64,000 nt of DNA from Methyloligella sp. GL2 (GCF_013341275.1 NZ_CP054476.1:2654988-2718987), one strand, 5' to 3'. Positions 17,662 to 27,032 are shown, counted from the stretch's first letter. The notes: generated from the sequence alone by a model not told the origin. Numbers and translations: made by a program.

Positions 17662-18459
17662 ATGGATCAGCTTCCTTCGGATTTCCCGGATTTTCCGGAC
17701 TTCGCAGCCGGCGAGGTGTGGCTGGTGGGCGCCGGGCCGGGCGATCCGCGCCTGCTCACCTTGATGGCGCTGCACGCGCTGAAGACAGCCGACACCATCG
17801 TGCACGATGCGCTGATCGATTCGCGGCTGCTGTCGCTGGCGGCGCCCGATGCGCAGATCCTGCCGGCGGGAAAGCGCGGCGGACGCCCCTCCCCGCAGCA
17901 GGCGGAGATCACCGAGAAGCTGATCGCCCTGGCCCAAGAGGGGCGGAAAGTGCTGCGGCTGAAAGGTGGCGATCCTTTCGTGTTCGGGCGCGGCGGCGAG
18001 GAGGCGAGCGCCCTGGCAAACGCCGGCATTCCCTTCCGTATCGTGCCGGGGCTGACGTCCGGGCTCACCGCGGCGGCACTGGCCGGCATTCCGGCCACCA
18101 CGCGGGAGACCAATCACGCGGTGATCCTGGCGACCGGCTATCGCGCCGCCGAGGGGCAATCGGCGGAGGACTGGAGCGCGATCGCGCGGACCGGCCAGCC
18201 GGTGATCCTCTATATGGCAATGTCGCGGCTCGGCGAGATCGCGGACGCCTTCCTGCAGGCCGGCGCCGATCCCGATCTGCCGGTGACGCTGATCGCGCAT
18301 GCGACATTTTCCGATGAGCGTTTGCTGGAGACCCGGCTCGCCACCGCGGCGGCGGACGCCAAGGCGGCGGCACTGGACGCTCCCGCGATCGTCATCATCG
18401 GCCGCATTGCCGCCCTCGGTCCGGCGCTGCGCGAAGCCTTGCTCAGGGACGGATCATGA
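17662..18459 (+). CDS. cobA: Uroporphyrinogen-III C-methyltransferase CobA (SUMT)
   Basis: A 265-residue single-domain SUMT that converts uroporphyrinogen III to precorrin-2, the entry step to corrins. It has VWLVGAGPGDPRLLTL, TIVHDALID, VLRLKGGDPFVFGRGGEE, VPGLTSGLTAAALAGIPATTRE and LYMAMSRL, all typical of the family. No siroheme-synthase (CysG) domain is fused to it. An unusual proline- and aspartate-rich N-terminus precedes the core. The stop overlaps the cobB ATG. Confidence 0.95.
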   Translation: MDQLPSDFPDFPDFAAGEVWLVGAGPGDPRLLTLMALHALKTADTIVHDALIDSRLLSLAAPDAQILPAGKRGGRPSPQQAEITEKLIALAQEGRKVLRLKGGDPFVFGRGGEEASALANAGIPFRIVPGLTSGLTAAALAGIPATTRETNHAVILATGYRAAEGQSAEDWSAIARTGQPVILYMAMSRLGEIADAFLQAGADPDLPVTLIAHATFSDERLLETRLATAAADAKAAALDAPAIVIIGRIAALGPALREALLRDGS

Positions 18460-19787
18460 CTTCCCGGCCCGGGCTGATCATCGCCGCGCCCCGCTCCGGC
18501 TCGGGCAAGACCACGGTGAGCTTGGGGCTGACCCGTGCTCTCACCCGCCGAGGCGTCGCGGTGCAGCCGTTCAAATGCGGCCCCGACTATATCGACCCTG
18601 CGTTTCTGAGCGCCGCCGCAGGACGCCCGGCGATCAATTTGGATAGCTGGGCGATGCGCCCAGAGCTGATCGGACATCTGGCGGGAAGCGCCGGCGCGGA
18701 TGCCGCGCTCTGTCTGGTCGAAGGGGTGATGGGCCTGTTCGACGGGGCCGGTCACAAAGGCCAATGCGGCAATGGCTCGACGGCGGATCTTGCCGCGCTG
18801 ACCGGCTGGCCGGTGATCCTGGTTCTGGATATCGGCGCCCAGGCGGAGACCGCAGCGGCGGTTGCGTTCGGCTGCAAGCTCTACCGGCAAGACATTGGAA
18901 TCACGGGCGTTATTCTGAACAACGTGGCGGGTGCGCGGCATGAGGCCATGGTGCGGGCACCGCTTGAGAAAATCGGTCTCCCGGTGCTGGGGGCGATCCC
19001 CAGGGGCGCGGCGCTGAGCTTGCCGGAACGGCATCTCGGCCTGGTGCAGGCGGAGGAGACGGCCGATCTCGATGCGAGGCTGACGGAGATTGCCGATACC
19101 ATCTCCGAGGCGGTCTCGCTGGATGACGTGATGGCGGCCGCGCGTCCTTTGCGGCTTTCCGGCGGGCTTCTCTCCGATACGCTGGGTTTTGTGCCGCCGC
19201 CGGGGCAGCGCATCGCGCTGGCGCAGGACCGGGCCTTCACCTTCCTCTATCCGCATCTCCTCTCCGGCTGGCATGCGGCGGGGGCGGAGATCCTGCCCTT
19301 CTCGCCGCTGGCGGACGAGGCGCCGGACGCAACGAGCGATGCGGTCTGGCTGCCGGGCGGCTATCCGGAGCTCAATGGCGACACGCTCGCCGCGGCAGCG
19401 AATTTCAAGCGCGGCATGCAGGCGGCGGCGTCCCGCGGTGTGCCGATCCATGGCGAGTGCGGTGGCTATATGGTGCTGGGCGCGGGGCTGGAGGATGCGC
19501 AAGGGAGCCGCCACGAGATGCTCGGCCTGCTCGGGCTCGAGACCTCCTTCGCTAAGCGCAAGCTGCATCTGGGCTATCGCCGCGCCCGGCCGCTCGGCGA
19601 GGCCGGTAGGAGCGCAGAGCTTTACGGGCACGAATTCCACTACGCCAGCGTGCTGGCAAATCCGGACGCGCCGTTCGCGGTGATTTTCGACGCGGCGGGC
19701 AAGCCGGTGGCGGATACCGGTGCAAGGCGCGGCACTGTGACCGGCGCCTTCTTCCACCTGATCGACCGCGCGCCGACCGATACTTAG
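18456..19787 (+). CDS. cobB: Cobyrinate / hydrogenobyrinate a,c-diamide synthase CobB
   Basis: A 443-residue glutamine-dependent amidotransferase that amidates the a and c side chains before cobalt insertion. The N-terminal P-loop APRSGSGKTT is at 11-20, then FKCGPDYIDP, NLDSWAM and EGVMGLFDG. The C-terminal amidotransferase-like domain has LPGGYPEL and the nucleophile in HGECGGYMVLG, with HEFHYA near the end. It closes the cobalamin locus; no strong terminator is visible after it. Confidence 0.97.
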   Translation: MTSRPGLIIAAPRSGSGKTTVSLGLTRALTRRGVAVQPFKCGPDYIDPAFLSAAAGRPAINLDSWAMRPELIGHLAGSAGADAALCLVEGVMGLFDGAGHKGQCGNGSTADLAALTGWPVILVLDIGAQAETAAAVAFGCKLYRQDIGITGVILNNVAGARHEAMVRAPLEKIGLPVLGAIPRGAALSLPERHLGLVQAEETADLDARLTEIADTISEAVSLDDVMAAARPLRLSGGLLSDTLGFVPPPGQRIALAQDRAFTFLYPHLLSGWHAAGAEILPFSPLADEAPDATSDAVWLPGGYPELNGDTLAAAANFKRGMQAAASRGVPIHGECGGYMVLGAGLEDAQGSRHEMLGLLGLETSFAKRKLHLGYRRARPLGEAGRSAELYGHEFHYASVLANPDAPFAVIFDAAGKPVADTGARRGTVTGAFFHLIDRAPTDT

Positions 19788-19971
19788 TCTGAGTATTTTC
19801 CAGTAACTTTTTGTGCGCCCCGATATCGGAAGATAAGCGCCCGACATCAGAGTCGGGAAAATTGGCGGTTTTGATACTTGGTGTCGCCCCCTGCATGTGC
19901 GGCTTTCGCCTGCCGCCGAATGGTGACTATATTAACGAGTCGCTACACGCTTACTGGGGGAGATGCGTAGC

Positions 19972-21393
19972 ATGACGAAGATTAGGCCCTTCATCTTGTC
20001 GGGGGGTTCGGGAACGCGGCTGTGGCCATTATCGCGCGCTGCCTATCCCAAGCAGTTTCTGAATCTGATCGGCGAGGGAAGCTTATTTCAGCAGACCTGC
20101 GAAAAGACCGGCGATCCGATATTTGAAGATCCGACGATCCTCAGTAGCAATCAGCACCGGTTTCTGGTCGCCGAGCAGCTACAGCAGAGCGGGCTCGAGG
20201 ATGCGACAATCATTCTGGAGCCGATGGGGCGCAATACGGCGCCGGCCGCGGCGATCGCGGCTCTCACTGCCGGGCGAAAGCAGGTCGATCAGCTCTGCCT
20301 GTTGCTGCCTTCCGATCATTTCATTCCCGATCGCGCGGCCTTCGTGAAAGCCGTTGCGTCCGGCATCGACGCAGCGAAGGCCGGATCCATCGTCACCTTC
20401 GGGGTTGTCCCCGACCGGCCCCATACCGGCTATGGCTATATGGAGGTGGAGAGCGGCGAAGGGATCGCAACGGTCCGCCGCTTCACCGAGAAGCCGAGCG
20501 AGGAGGTGGCGCAAGAGTTTCTCGAACAGGGCAATTACCTCTGGAATGCCGGCATCTTCCTGTTCACCGCCGAAACCCTGCTGACGGCGCTCGAGACCCA
20601 TAAACCGGAGATTTTGAACAATTGCCGCACGGCGCTCAATCGCGCGATTCTCGATCTGGACTTCGTGCGGCTCGACCCCCTCGCCTATTCGGAGGTCGAG
20701 AATATCTCGCTCGACTACGCCATTTTGGAGAAGGCGGAGTCGGTGAAATGCGTACCGCTGGATACGGCCTGGAGCGATATCGGGTCCTGGCGCGGCATGT
20801 GGGAAGCGCATGAAAAGGATGCCGACGACAATGTCGTCCTGGGCAGCAGCCAGGCGGTGCTTCGAAACACCCATGACAGCCTGGTCTATAGCGACGGGCC
20901 GCTGGTGGCACTGGTCGGCCTGAGCGACGTCTTCGTGGTCAGCACCGACGATGCGGTGCTGGTGACCAGCAAGGACCGGGCCGAGGAGGTGAAGGAGCTC
21001 GTCGAGCAACTCAAGGTCAACGACAAGCGCGAGGCGACCTTCCATGCGCGGGTGCACCGGCCGTGGGGCTGGTATGAAGGCCTCAGCCTCGGCGACCGGT
21101 TTCAAGTCAAATGCATCATGGTGAAGCCGGGGGCGCAGCTTTCGCTGCAGAGCCACTATCACCGGTCGGAGCATTGGGTGGTGGTAAGCGGCACCGCCGA
21201 GGTGACGAAGGGAGAAGAGCGCTTACTTCTCAGCGAGAATCAATCCACATATATCCCGATCGGAGAGCGTCACCGCCTGGCCAATCCGGGCAAAATACCG
21301 ACCTACTTGATCGAAGTGCAGTCGGGCTCGTATCTCGGCGAGGACGATATCGAACGCTTCGACGATATTTATGGGCGCAGCACGGCTGATTGA
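19972..21393 (+). CDS. manC: Mannose-1-phosphate guanylyltransferase / mannose-6-phosphate isomerase (ManC/XanB type)
   Basis: A 473-residue bifunctional type II enzyme supplying GDP-mannose. The pyrophosphorylase signature GGSGTRLWPLSR is at 11-22; EPMGRNTAPA and FTEKP follow. The C-terminal cupin isomerase domain has VHRPWGWYE, SLQSHYHRSEHW and IPIGERHRL. Two in-frame ATGs exist (19963 and 19972). GGGGGAG at 19956-19962 is correctly spaced only for 19972. It opens the exopolysaccharide locus after 184 bases of intergenic DNA and shows that the polymer, or a branch of it, contains mannose or a GDP-mannose-derived sugar. Confidence 0.95.
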   Translation: MTKIRPFILSGGSGTRLWPLSRAAYPKQFLNLIGEGSLFQQTCEKTGDPIFEDPTILSSNQHRFLVAEQLQQSGLEDATIILEPMGRNTAPAAAIAALTAGRKQVDQLCLLLPSDHFIPDRAAFVKAVASGIDAAKAGSIVTFGVVPDRPHTGYGYMEVESGEGIATVRRFTEKPSEEVAQEFLEQGNYLWNAGIFLFTAETLLTALETHKPEILNNCRTALNRAILDLDFVRLDPLAYSEVENISLDYAILEKAESVKCVPLDTAWSDIGSWRGMWEAHEKDADDNVVLGSSQAVLRNTHDSLVYSDGPLVALVGLSDVFVVSTDDAVLVTSKDRAEEVKELVEQLKVNDKREATFHARVHRPWGWYEGLSLGDRFQVKCIMVKPGAQLSLQSHYHRSEHWVVVSGTAEVTKGEERLLLSENQSTYIPIGERHRLANPGKIPTYLIEVQSGSYLGEDDIERFDDIYGRSTAD

Positions 21394-21537
21394 CGGACCG
21401 GCCTTCAAATATATCGCTCCCTTGGAGCCCGCTGCACCGCTGAGTGCGCCGAAGCGCCGGCTAGTATTTTATGCGGCGGTGCGGCATCTACACATGGTTA
21501 AGATCCTTAGTCTTAAAGTGCCTGCACTTGGACGGGG

Positions 21538-22176
21538 ATGAATTTGATACTTGGCCAACTGAGGAACGCGATTTTGAATTGGGCTTTTCGCACAGCCCTT
21601 CTGCTGCTGCTTGCAATTGCAATGGCCGGCTGCGCCTCCTCGGGCGGTGGAAGCCCCGCTGCCCGCGGCTCGCAGATGACCGCGTCGATCGCCGGCAATG
21701 GCGGCCTCGTTCCCAATTCCCTGGCCGAACGCTTCGCTCCCGGCGACAAGGTCAAAGTCGTGGTCTATGGCGAGGATAGCCTCACCGGCGACTATCTTGT
21801 GGATGGGGGCGGATCGATCACGCTTCCGCTTGCCGGCTCGGTTCGCGCCTCCGGCCTGACCAAAGCGCAGCTGGAACGCGCGATATCGTCCAAGCTGCGC
21901 TCCTATCTGCGAAATCCGCAAGTGACGGTGGAAGGAACCAACTTCCGGCCCTTCTATGTGCTCGGCGAGGTGCAGAAACCCGGAGAGTACGAATATCGCA
22001 GCGGACTCAATATCCTAAGCGCGATCGCAATCGCCGGAGGATCGACCTATCGGGCTAGCAAATCCAAGGTCTACATCCAGCGCTCGGGCAAATCCAAGAT
22101 GGAAACCTTCTCCCTGTCTCCGGATGTGAAGGTCGGGCCGGGCGACGTCGTCAGGGTGCCGGAACGCTTCTTCTAA
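21538..22176 (+). CDS. Polysaccharide export outer-membrane lipoprotein (Wza-like)
   Basis: A 212-residue lipoprotein. The signal segment ends in a lipobox, AMAGC (28-32), so Cys32 should be lipidated. A polysaccharide-export domain follows (LAERFAPGDKVKVVVYGEDSLTGDY and SITLPLAGSVRASGLT), then an SLBB-type domain starting YVLGEVQKPGEY and ending VGPGDVVRVPERFF. It is shorter than Wza (about 380) and resembles the short ExoF/GumB-like exporters. It should work with the Wzc-like protein at 40111-42300 and perhaps the beta-barrel at 22778-24262. Confidence 0.9.
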   Translation: MNLILGQLRNAILNWAFRTALLLLLAIAMAGCASSGGGSPAARGSQMTASIAGNGGLVPNSLAERFAPGDKVKVVVYGEDSLTGDYLVDGGGSITLPLAGSVRASGLTKAQLERAISSKLRSYLRNPQVTVEGTNFRPFYVLGEVQKPGEYEYRSGLNILSAIAIAGGSTYRASKSKVYIQRSGKSKMETFSLSPDVKVGPGDVVRVPERFF

Positions 22177-22188
22177 TCGCCCGGTCTG

Positions 22189-22626
22189 TCATTGGCGGGT
22201 TCGATACAGGCGGCGTAGAGCCTCTCCTTCCAGAAGCACCATCTGCTCGGTGAGCCCGCCGTTTCGCCGACGCCAAGACTGGATCTCCGCCGGATACATC
22301 TTGAAAATCGCAGCCGTGATGCCCGCATTGGTGGACCGGCGGCGGCCGCTCTTGGTCTTGATGGCGTGAAAGCCCAGCCGGGCGCGCTCAGTCACGCAGA
22401 TCCGCTGCGGCGGGACGATGGCGGCGACCAGCGTGCAGGCCGAGAAGCAGTCGCCGTCGATCATCATGCGCTTTCCCGAATCGCGAATATTCATCATGGC
22501 GCGCATGTACTCGGCAACGCCGCCGCCCTTGTCGTTGGCAATGCGGACCGCGCCGGCGGCAGCTCAGGCAGTCGTTACCGCCACCAGAACGAGCATGATT
22601 GCTGAGCTGCCGGGTGTGCGCGCCAT
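22189..22626 (-). pseudogene. Small secreted protein gene interrupted by TGA in its signal peptide
   Basis: From the ATG at complement 22624-22626 the frame reads MARTPGSSAIMLVLVAVTTA, then TGA (22564-22566), then AAAGAVRIANDKGGG and on to the stop at 22189, with no shift. The stop falls at codon 21, at the expected signal-peptidase site. The remainder carries MIDGDCFSACTLV and ARLGFHAIK, a pattern of small periplasmic alphaproteobacterial proteins of unknown function (GxCxSACT and LGFHA). An ATG at 22506 would give a 105-residue product without a signal peptide. One base change (TGG or CGA to TGA) would explain the break; a sequencing error or a new downstream start are alternatives. Convergent with the export lipoprotein gene, 12 bases away. 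Confidence 0.7.
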
Positions 22627-22777
22627 AAGGGAGTTGCCCGCGATAGGCGAAGTCTTACTTGCGCGCACCTGTGGCGTACTCGCAACAAGGGAACTCAAAA
22701 CAGAATTTTATTCCTGAGGTAAATATTTTTAACCAATTGGCGTGTTGCAATGCAGCAGGAATATAGTCTGAATAAGG

Positions 22778-24262
22778 TTGTCGAGTAAGTCCGGCATCTC
22801 AAGTCGATATTGCGGATTAGGGGTAGTTTTCCGCGATTTCAGGGAAGCGGACCGGATCGGGAGATCCGATACGACAGACGACCCGGTGGGGCACGCGATT
22901 TGCGAACGGGTTTTGGGGGACGTTATTAGACGCCACTTGGCATTGACCGCCCGGGCAAAAGGCCTGCTTGGGCTGGGGATATGCGCGGCACTCTTGGTGG
23001 GCGGCGCGGCTCTCCCCGCACGCGCAGGCGAAGCCCCTTCCGTCCCCGGAACCGAGATCTACAATTCCCGCATCCGCTCCTTGCATCAGACCGTGCGCGA
23101 GGTGGAGAGCGACCACCGGCCCGAGACCACAGCAGGTGCGATCCCGGTGTTCGACTGGCTGGTCTACGGCCAGCTCGGCGTCGGCAGCGCCTATAACAGC
23201 AACCTCAACGGCTCCAGCTCCAATCCGCAGAGCGCATCCGGCGTCAGGCTGACGCCCTCGGTGCTGGCACTGCACGACACCGGCATTCACCGGACCGAGC
23301 TCTATGGCATCGGCGATATCCGGTTCTACCCTTCCGAGAGCGTCACCACTTTCGACAACACCCGTGTCGGCGGCGTCGAAACCTGGGAGATCCAGCGGGA
23401 CCTGATCTATCGCATCCAGGGCCAGGTCGGGTTCGACAACGACATCACATCGATCGGCAATCCGGGTCAGGCCGGGGTTCCCGACGAGCCGATCCACTAT
23501 CGGCAGGATTTCGCCTCAACCTCGCTGGAAAAGGGGTTCGGGCGGTTCTTCGCCGCGGTCGGCGGCAGTCTTGCCCATAACGACTTCCAGAATTCGAAGG
23601 ATGCATTCGGCAATGTCGTGAATGAGGATTTCCGCGACGGAACCGACTACACGGTGACGAACCGGCTCGGCTATTACGTGAGCGGGTTCTCTTACGTCTA
23701 TGTCGAACCATCCTGGCAGTGGCAACGCTACTCTGAGGCGTCCTACCTCAATTCGGACGGCACCCGGATCGTGGCCGGTGTCGGCTCGGAGCGAATCAGC
23801 CTGTTCAGCGGCGAGATCTATACCGGTTATTTCAGCCAGGACTTCGAGGACCCTTCCTACGGCACGGTCGACGGGCCGCTTTATGGCGGCACGCTGTCCT
23901 GGTTCCCCCGCCGGTTCCTCACCTTTACGGCAAATCTCGATCACGGCTTCAGCACATCGGACTTTCGCGCCCAGCCGACGAATATGGGCAGCATGACGGA
24001 AGATTATGTCGGTGCGTTGAGCGCCGAATGGTCGGTGACCCGCGCGGTAACGCTGGACGCAGGGTTCGGCTATACGACCGAGGATTACATCAATTCGATC
24101 CGCCGCGACGAGATCACCTCGGCATCGGCGGGAATTACGTATTACTTCCGAAACCATTTCGGACTTAATGTCGAGTATACCTATAGCGACCGTGATTCGA
24201 ATGTTCGCGGTGCCGGGTATTCGAGCAACTTCGTTTCGGCGGGAGCAAAAACTCGGTTCTAA
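22778..24262 (+). CDS. Outer-membrane beta-barrel protein of the exopolysaccharide locus
   Basis: The C-terminal 400 residues are a string of alternating, aromatic-rich strands ending in a terminal phenylalanine (GAKTRF), typical of outer-membrane barrels; it resembles the BBP2-type barrels found in exopolysaccharide clusters. A clear signal peptide, GLLGLGICAALLVGGAALPARAG, lies well inside the frame (about residues 62-84). The outermost start is a TTG at 22778 with no spaced ribosome site; TTG codons at 22913 and 22937 would place the signal peptide at the N-terminus and look more natural. I give the longest frame because the start cannot be decided. Its likely role is a conduit or scaffold for polymer export. 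Confidence 0.78.
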   Translation: MSSKSGISSRYCGLGVVFRDFREADRIGRSDTTDDPVGHAICERVLGDVIRRHLALTARAKGLLGLGICAALLVGGAALPARAGEAPSVPGTEIYNSRIRSLHQTVREVESDHRPETTAGAIPVFDWLVYGQLGVGSAYNSNLNGSSSNPQSASGVRLTPSVLALHDTGIHRTELYGIGDIRFYPSESVTTFDNTRVGGVETWEIQRDLIYRIQGQVGFDNDITSIGNPGQAGVPDEPIHYRQDFASTSLEKGFGRFFAAVGGSLAHNDFQNSKDAFGNVVNEDFRDGTDYTVTNRLGYYVSGFSYVYVEPSWQWQRYSEASYLNSDGTRIVAGVGSERISLFSGEIYTGYFSQDFEDPSYGTVDGPLYGGTLSWFPRRFLTFTANLDHGFSTSDFRAQPTNMGSMTEDYVGALSAEWSVTRAVTLDAGFGYTTEDYINSIRRDEITSASAGITYYFRNHFGLNVEYTYSDRDSNVRGAGYSSNFVSAGAKTRF

Positions 24263-24288
24263 GTGCGTCGGATTGCCGCATAGATTGT

Positions 24289-24302
24289 GTTGCATATGCA
24301 AC
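24289..24302. promoter_or_regulatory. Perfect 14-bp palindrome GTTGCATATGCAAC
   Basis: A perfect inverted repeat in the 182-base gap between the beta-barrel and the small secreted protein gene, about 140 bases upstream of the latter. A related sequence, GTTGCAATGCAGC, lies at 22744-22756 upstream of the beta-barrel gene. Its position suits a transcription-factor site, but no regulator is encoded nearby, and a palindrome of this length alone is weak evidence. Confidence 0.35.
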
Positions 24303-24444
24303 TAGGCACACTTGGATCGACAGAATTGGCGCCATTTACTTGGTTGGGAGCAACCTGGCACTGTTCAATCAAACCGGAACGGTCATACTTACAGATACTA
24401 GCCAAGCAAGAGGGCATTCCAGCAAAGCTTGGCGGACGAGAGCG

Positions 24445-24903
24445 ATGGTTGTTAATAAGCTGAAACAGGCAGGGATTGCGGCCTTGGCCACCAGCGTTGC
24501 CTTTGCGGGGTTGCCGGTTCAGGCAATGGCGCAAAGCACCGTAACACCTGCTCGCGCGGTCGAGGTCGCTATCGCCCCCTCGATCGTCAGCACCTTCGCA
24601 AACTATCCCGATGGCGGTGCCGAACTGTCCGCTGCGGTGACCGATCTGCTGGTTGGAAATCCGGAAATCGCGCCCCAATTCGTCGCCTATATGCGCAGTT
24701 CGGAGGACCTGAACGACGCGCAAAGATCGGCTGCGAAGCGAGGCTTTCTGGACGCTTTGAGGCGTCTTCGCGCCGTCAGCAACCCCGGCGGAATGCCGCC
24801 TTGGATCTTTCTCGTCAGCGCCGGTGTGCTCGGCGGTGCCTTCGCCGTTTCCACCAATATCGACCGCAACAACCCCAGCCACATACCGATTAGCCCGAAC
24901 TAG
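24445..24903 (+). CDS. Small secreted / membrane-tethered protein of unknown function
   Basis: I do not recognise the family. The 152-residue product has an N-terminal signal peptide (MVVNKLKQAGIAALATSVAF, cleavage likely after QAMA). A helical middle follows (AELSAAVTDLLVGNPEIAPQF and DLNDAQRSAAKRGFLDALRRL), then a C-terminal hydrophobic helix (PPWIFLVSAGVLGGAFAVS) and a short polar tail. The frame is open from 24340, but the ATG at 24445 gives the signal peptide directly. Lying between the beta-barrel and the priming transferase, it is probably a periplasmic or inner-membrane accessory of polymer assembly. Confidence 0.65.
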   Translation: MVVNKLKQAGIAALATSVAFAGLPVQAMAQSTVTPARAVEVAIAPSIVSTFANYPDGGAELSAAVTDLLVGNPEIAPQFVAYMRSSEDLNDAQRSAAKRGFLDALRRLRAVSNPGGMPPWIFLVSAGVLGGAFAVSTNIDRNNPSHIPISPN

Positions 24904-25185
24904 CGGGCGCGGCGAGACGATACCGACGCCGAGCGAGACGGTTCTGAAGCGGACATTGTCGCTCCAATCCGATAGGTGCCGGAGCGGTCGGATGCGCTAT
25001 GCGTGAACCTCACGCCCGCAACGCAACCTCCATAAGTAAAATCACCACCGCTGCGTTCAATTTTGGCTTCAGCGTCAGAAAACTCTTTGTGCAGAACGAG
25101 AACGCTCTATCGACGCTCCGCCGGAAAGCTGCTATCGATAATATCGTCGAGTAAGTTTACTTGGGGGCATACTCGGGCTGCGGCT

Positions 25186-26574
25186 GTGACTGACATAGAT
25201 ATTCATCATGTGAGATCGCTACGTGACGAAGCAGCGGTCCGCCACCGAGAAACGCTGCGGATCGGATTAAGCTTTCTCGTCGGCATTCTCGACCTTCTCA
25301 TTATATTCAGCGCCGCGGTTCTCGCATCCTACTTGCGCGCTGGTGTATTTATCTCCGAGTACACCCGACACTTTCTACTCATCATATTTCCGCTGTATCT
25401 GGTTATCGCGCTTGGAAGGCGGGCTTATTCGCTGAAAACATTGGCGAAATGGTCATCCGCGGTGCGGCGAGCCGAGACGGCGCTCATCATGACGGCGCTC
25501 CTGGTGTTCGCAGCCGCATTCTCCTTCAAGGTCAGCGAAGACTATTCCCGCCTGGAGATCGGCTATCTGTTCACGATCGCGGCCATGCTGCTCGCCCTGT
25601 CGCGGATCCCCATCGCCAACATCGTCGCCGGCAACGAGCTGATCCAGACCCGGGGTATCTGCCTGGCCGACGATGTGCATTGTCCGATCGGACGAGAGGT
25701 CGCGGAGGTCATCGGGGTCACGGAAGCCGGATTGGAGATCCGCCAAAACGATCCGCGCTTTTGGGAGCGGCTGAACGACTATCTCGACGGCTTCGACCGA
25801 GTCGTACTCAGCTTTCAGGATAGCGAGTTACGCAATGAATGGGTGGCCGTGCTTCGCCAGACGGGTTTTCCGGCCGAGGTCGTCTATCCCGATATCTCGC
25901 GGCTTGCCCCGCTCGGCATCGGCCGTTGGGGCGAGGACCCGACTTTGGTGGTGGCGCGCGGTCCGCTCAGCGTGCGCGACCGCGTTCTGAAGCGGCTTTT
26001 CGATCTATCGGTCACGCTGCTGCTATTGCCGCTGGTGCTGCCGGTCGCCTGTTTGATTGCGATCGCGATCCGTGCGGAATCGCGCGGGTCCGTGATCTTC
26101 GTGCAGAAACGCCTGGGACGCCACAATCACTCCTTCTATTGCTGGAAGTTCCGGACCATGCGCGCCGAACTCACCGACATGACGGGGAATCGCTCGGCCA
26201 GCCGCGACGACGACCGGATTACCCGCGTCGGAAAGTTTCTCCGCCAGACCAGCCTGGACGAGGTGCCACAGCTTTGGAACGTGCTGATGGGCGATATGAG
26301 CCTGGTCGGGCCGCGGCCGCATGCGCTCGGCTCGCGCGCCAAGGGCGCGCTGTTCTGGGATGCGGCGCCGAATTATTGGGAGCGCCATGCGGTCAAGCCC
26401 GGCATGACGGGGCTGGCCCAGGTCAGAGGCCATCGCGGCGCGACTCACACAACGCGCGATCTGGAGCTTCGGGTCGCCTCCGACCTCGACTACATCAACA
26501 CTTGGTCGCTGTGGAAGGACATCCAGATCATCGTGCGGACCTGCGCGGTGATCGTGCACCGGAACGCTTATTAG
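25186..26574 (+). CDS. Undecaprenyl-phosphate hexose-1-phosphate transferase (priming glycosyltransferase, WbaP/ExoY-like)
   Basis: A 462-residue polyprenyl-glycosylphosphotransferase that loads the first sugar onto undecaprenyl phosphate. Four to five N-terminal membrane helices and a CoA-binding-like middle precede the C-terminal catalytic domain (from about 262). That domain starts [19 protein letters not shown] and has [38 protein letters not shown] and [12 protein letters not shown]. The frame is open from 25063, but the stretch before the GTG at 25186 is not family-like; no well-spaced ribosome site decides the start. It is the committed step of the repeat unit. Confidence 0.92.
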   Translation: MTDIDIHHVRSLRDEAAVRHRETLRIGLSFLVGILDLLIIFSAAVLASYLRAGVFISEYTRHFLLIIFPLYLVIALGRRAYSLKTLAKWSSAVRRAETALIMTALLVFAAAFSFKVSEDYSRLEIGYLFTIAAMLLALSRIPIANIVAGNELIQTRGICLADDVHCPIGREVAEVIGVTEAGLEIRQNDPRFWERLNDYLDGFDRVVLSFQDSELRNEWVAVLRQTGFPAEVVYPDISRLAPLGIGRWGEDPTLVVARGPLSVRDRVLKRLFDLSVTLLLLPLVLPVACLIAIAIRAESRGSVIFVQKRLGRHNHSFYCWKFRTMRAELTDMTGNRSASRDDDRITRVGKFLRQTSLDEVPQLWNVLMGDMSLVGPRPHALGSRAKGALFWDAAPNYWERHAVKPGMTGLAQVRGHRGATHTTRDLELRVASDLDYINTWSLWKDIQIIVRTCAVIVHRNAY

Positions 26575-26642
26575 AGCGGGTGTCCCTTGCGGGAATCATC
26601 GCTCCTGCGATCCCTGCGCCCCGGATCTGAGGCAACGCGGCT

Positions 26643-27032
26643 CTAAGCCGTTCTCGACAGATCGTCGGCTTTCGAAGTCCTGGCCCGCATTACCGCAAAC
26701 TCGACGATGGCGATGCCGGCGACGATGCCGGCCAGATTGGCGGCGACGTCCTCCCACGATCCGGTACGGCCCGGCACAGCCATCTGCAGCAGCTCGATCA
26801 TGATCGAGAACCCAAAAAGCGCCGCACCAAAAATCAGAGAACGCCGGAACAACAGAACACACAGCATCGCAAAGCCGGCGTAACAGGAGGCGTGCACAAT
26901 CTGATCGAAGCCATAGTCGGAAGGCGGCGCAAAATCCGGGATCAAGGAGCCGGCCAGGATGCCCGCCCCGATCGCGGCCAGAACGGCGAGGCGGAGCCAG
27001 GACGGCAGCTTGGTTCGGAGTGTTCGCTGCAT
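26643..27032 (-). CDS. VanZ-like membrane protein
   Basis: A 129-residue protein with four hydrophobic helices and the VanZ-like pattern: GSLIPDFAP after helix 1, FDQIVHASCYAGFAMLCVLLF, then IELLQMAVPGRTGSWEDVAANLAG. VanZ-like proteins occur in many exopolysaccharide loci; their role is unclear. I prefer the ATG at 27030-27032 over the one at 27068 because a GGAAGGA ribosome site lies upstream of the former. Its 3' end faces the priming transferase, and it follows the polymerase-like gene by 99 bases on the same strand. Confidence 0.8.
   Translation of the reverse strand: MQRTLRTKLPSWLRLAVLAAIGAGILAGSLIPDFAPPSDYGFDQIVHASCYAGFAMLCVLLFRRSLIFGAALFGFSIMIELLQMAVPGRTGSWEDVAANLAGIVAGIAIVEFAVMRARTSKADDLSRTA

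Noticed and set aside
22780..25156. Repeated 11-mer GTCGAGTAAGT (22780-22790 and 25146-25156)
   Set aside because: Exact 11-mers repeat many times by chance in a window of this size; position upstream of two exopolysaccharide genes is suggestive only.
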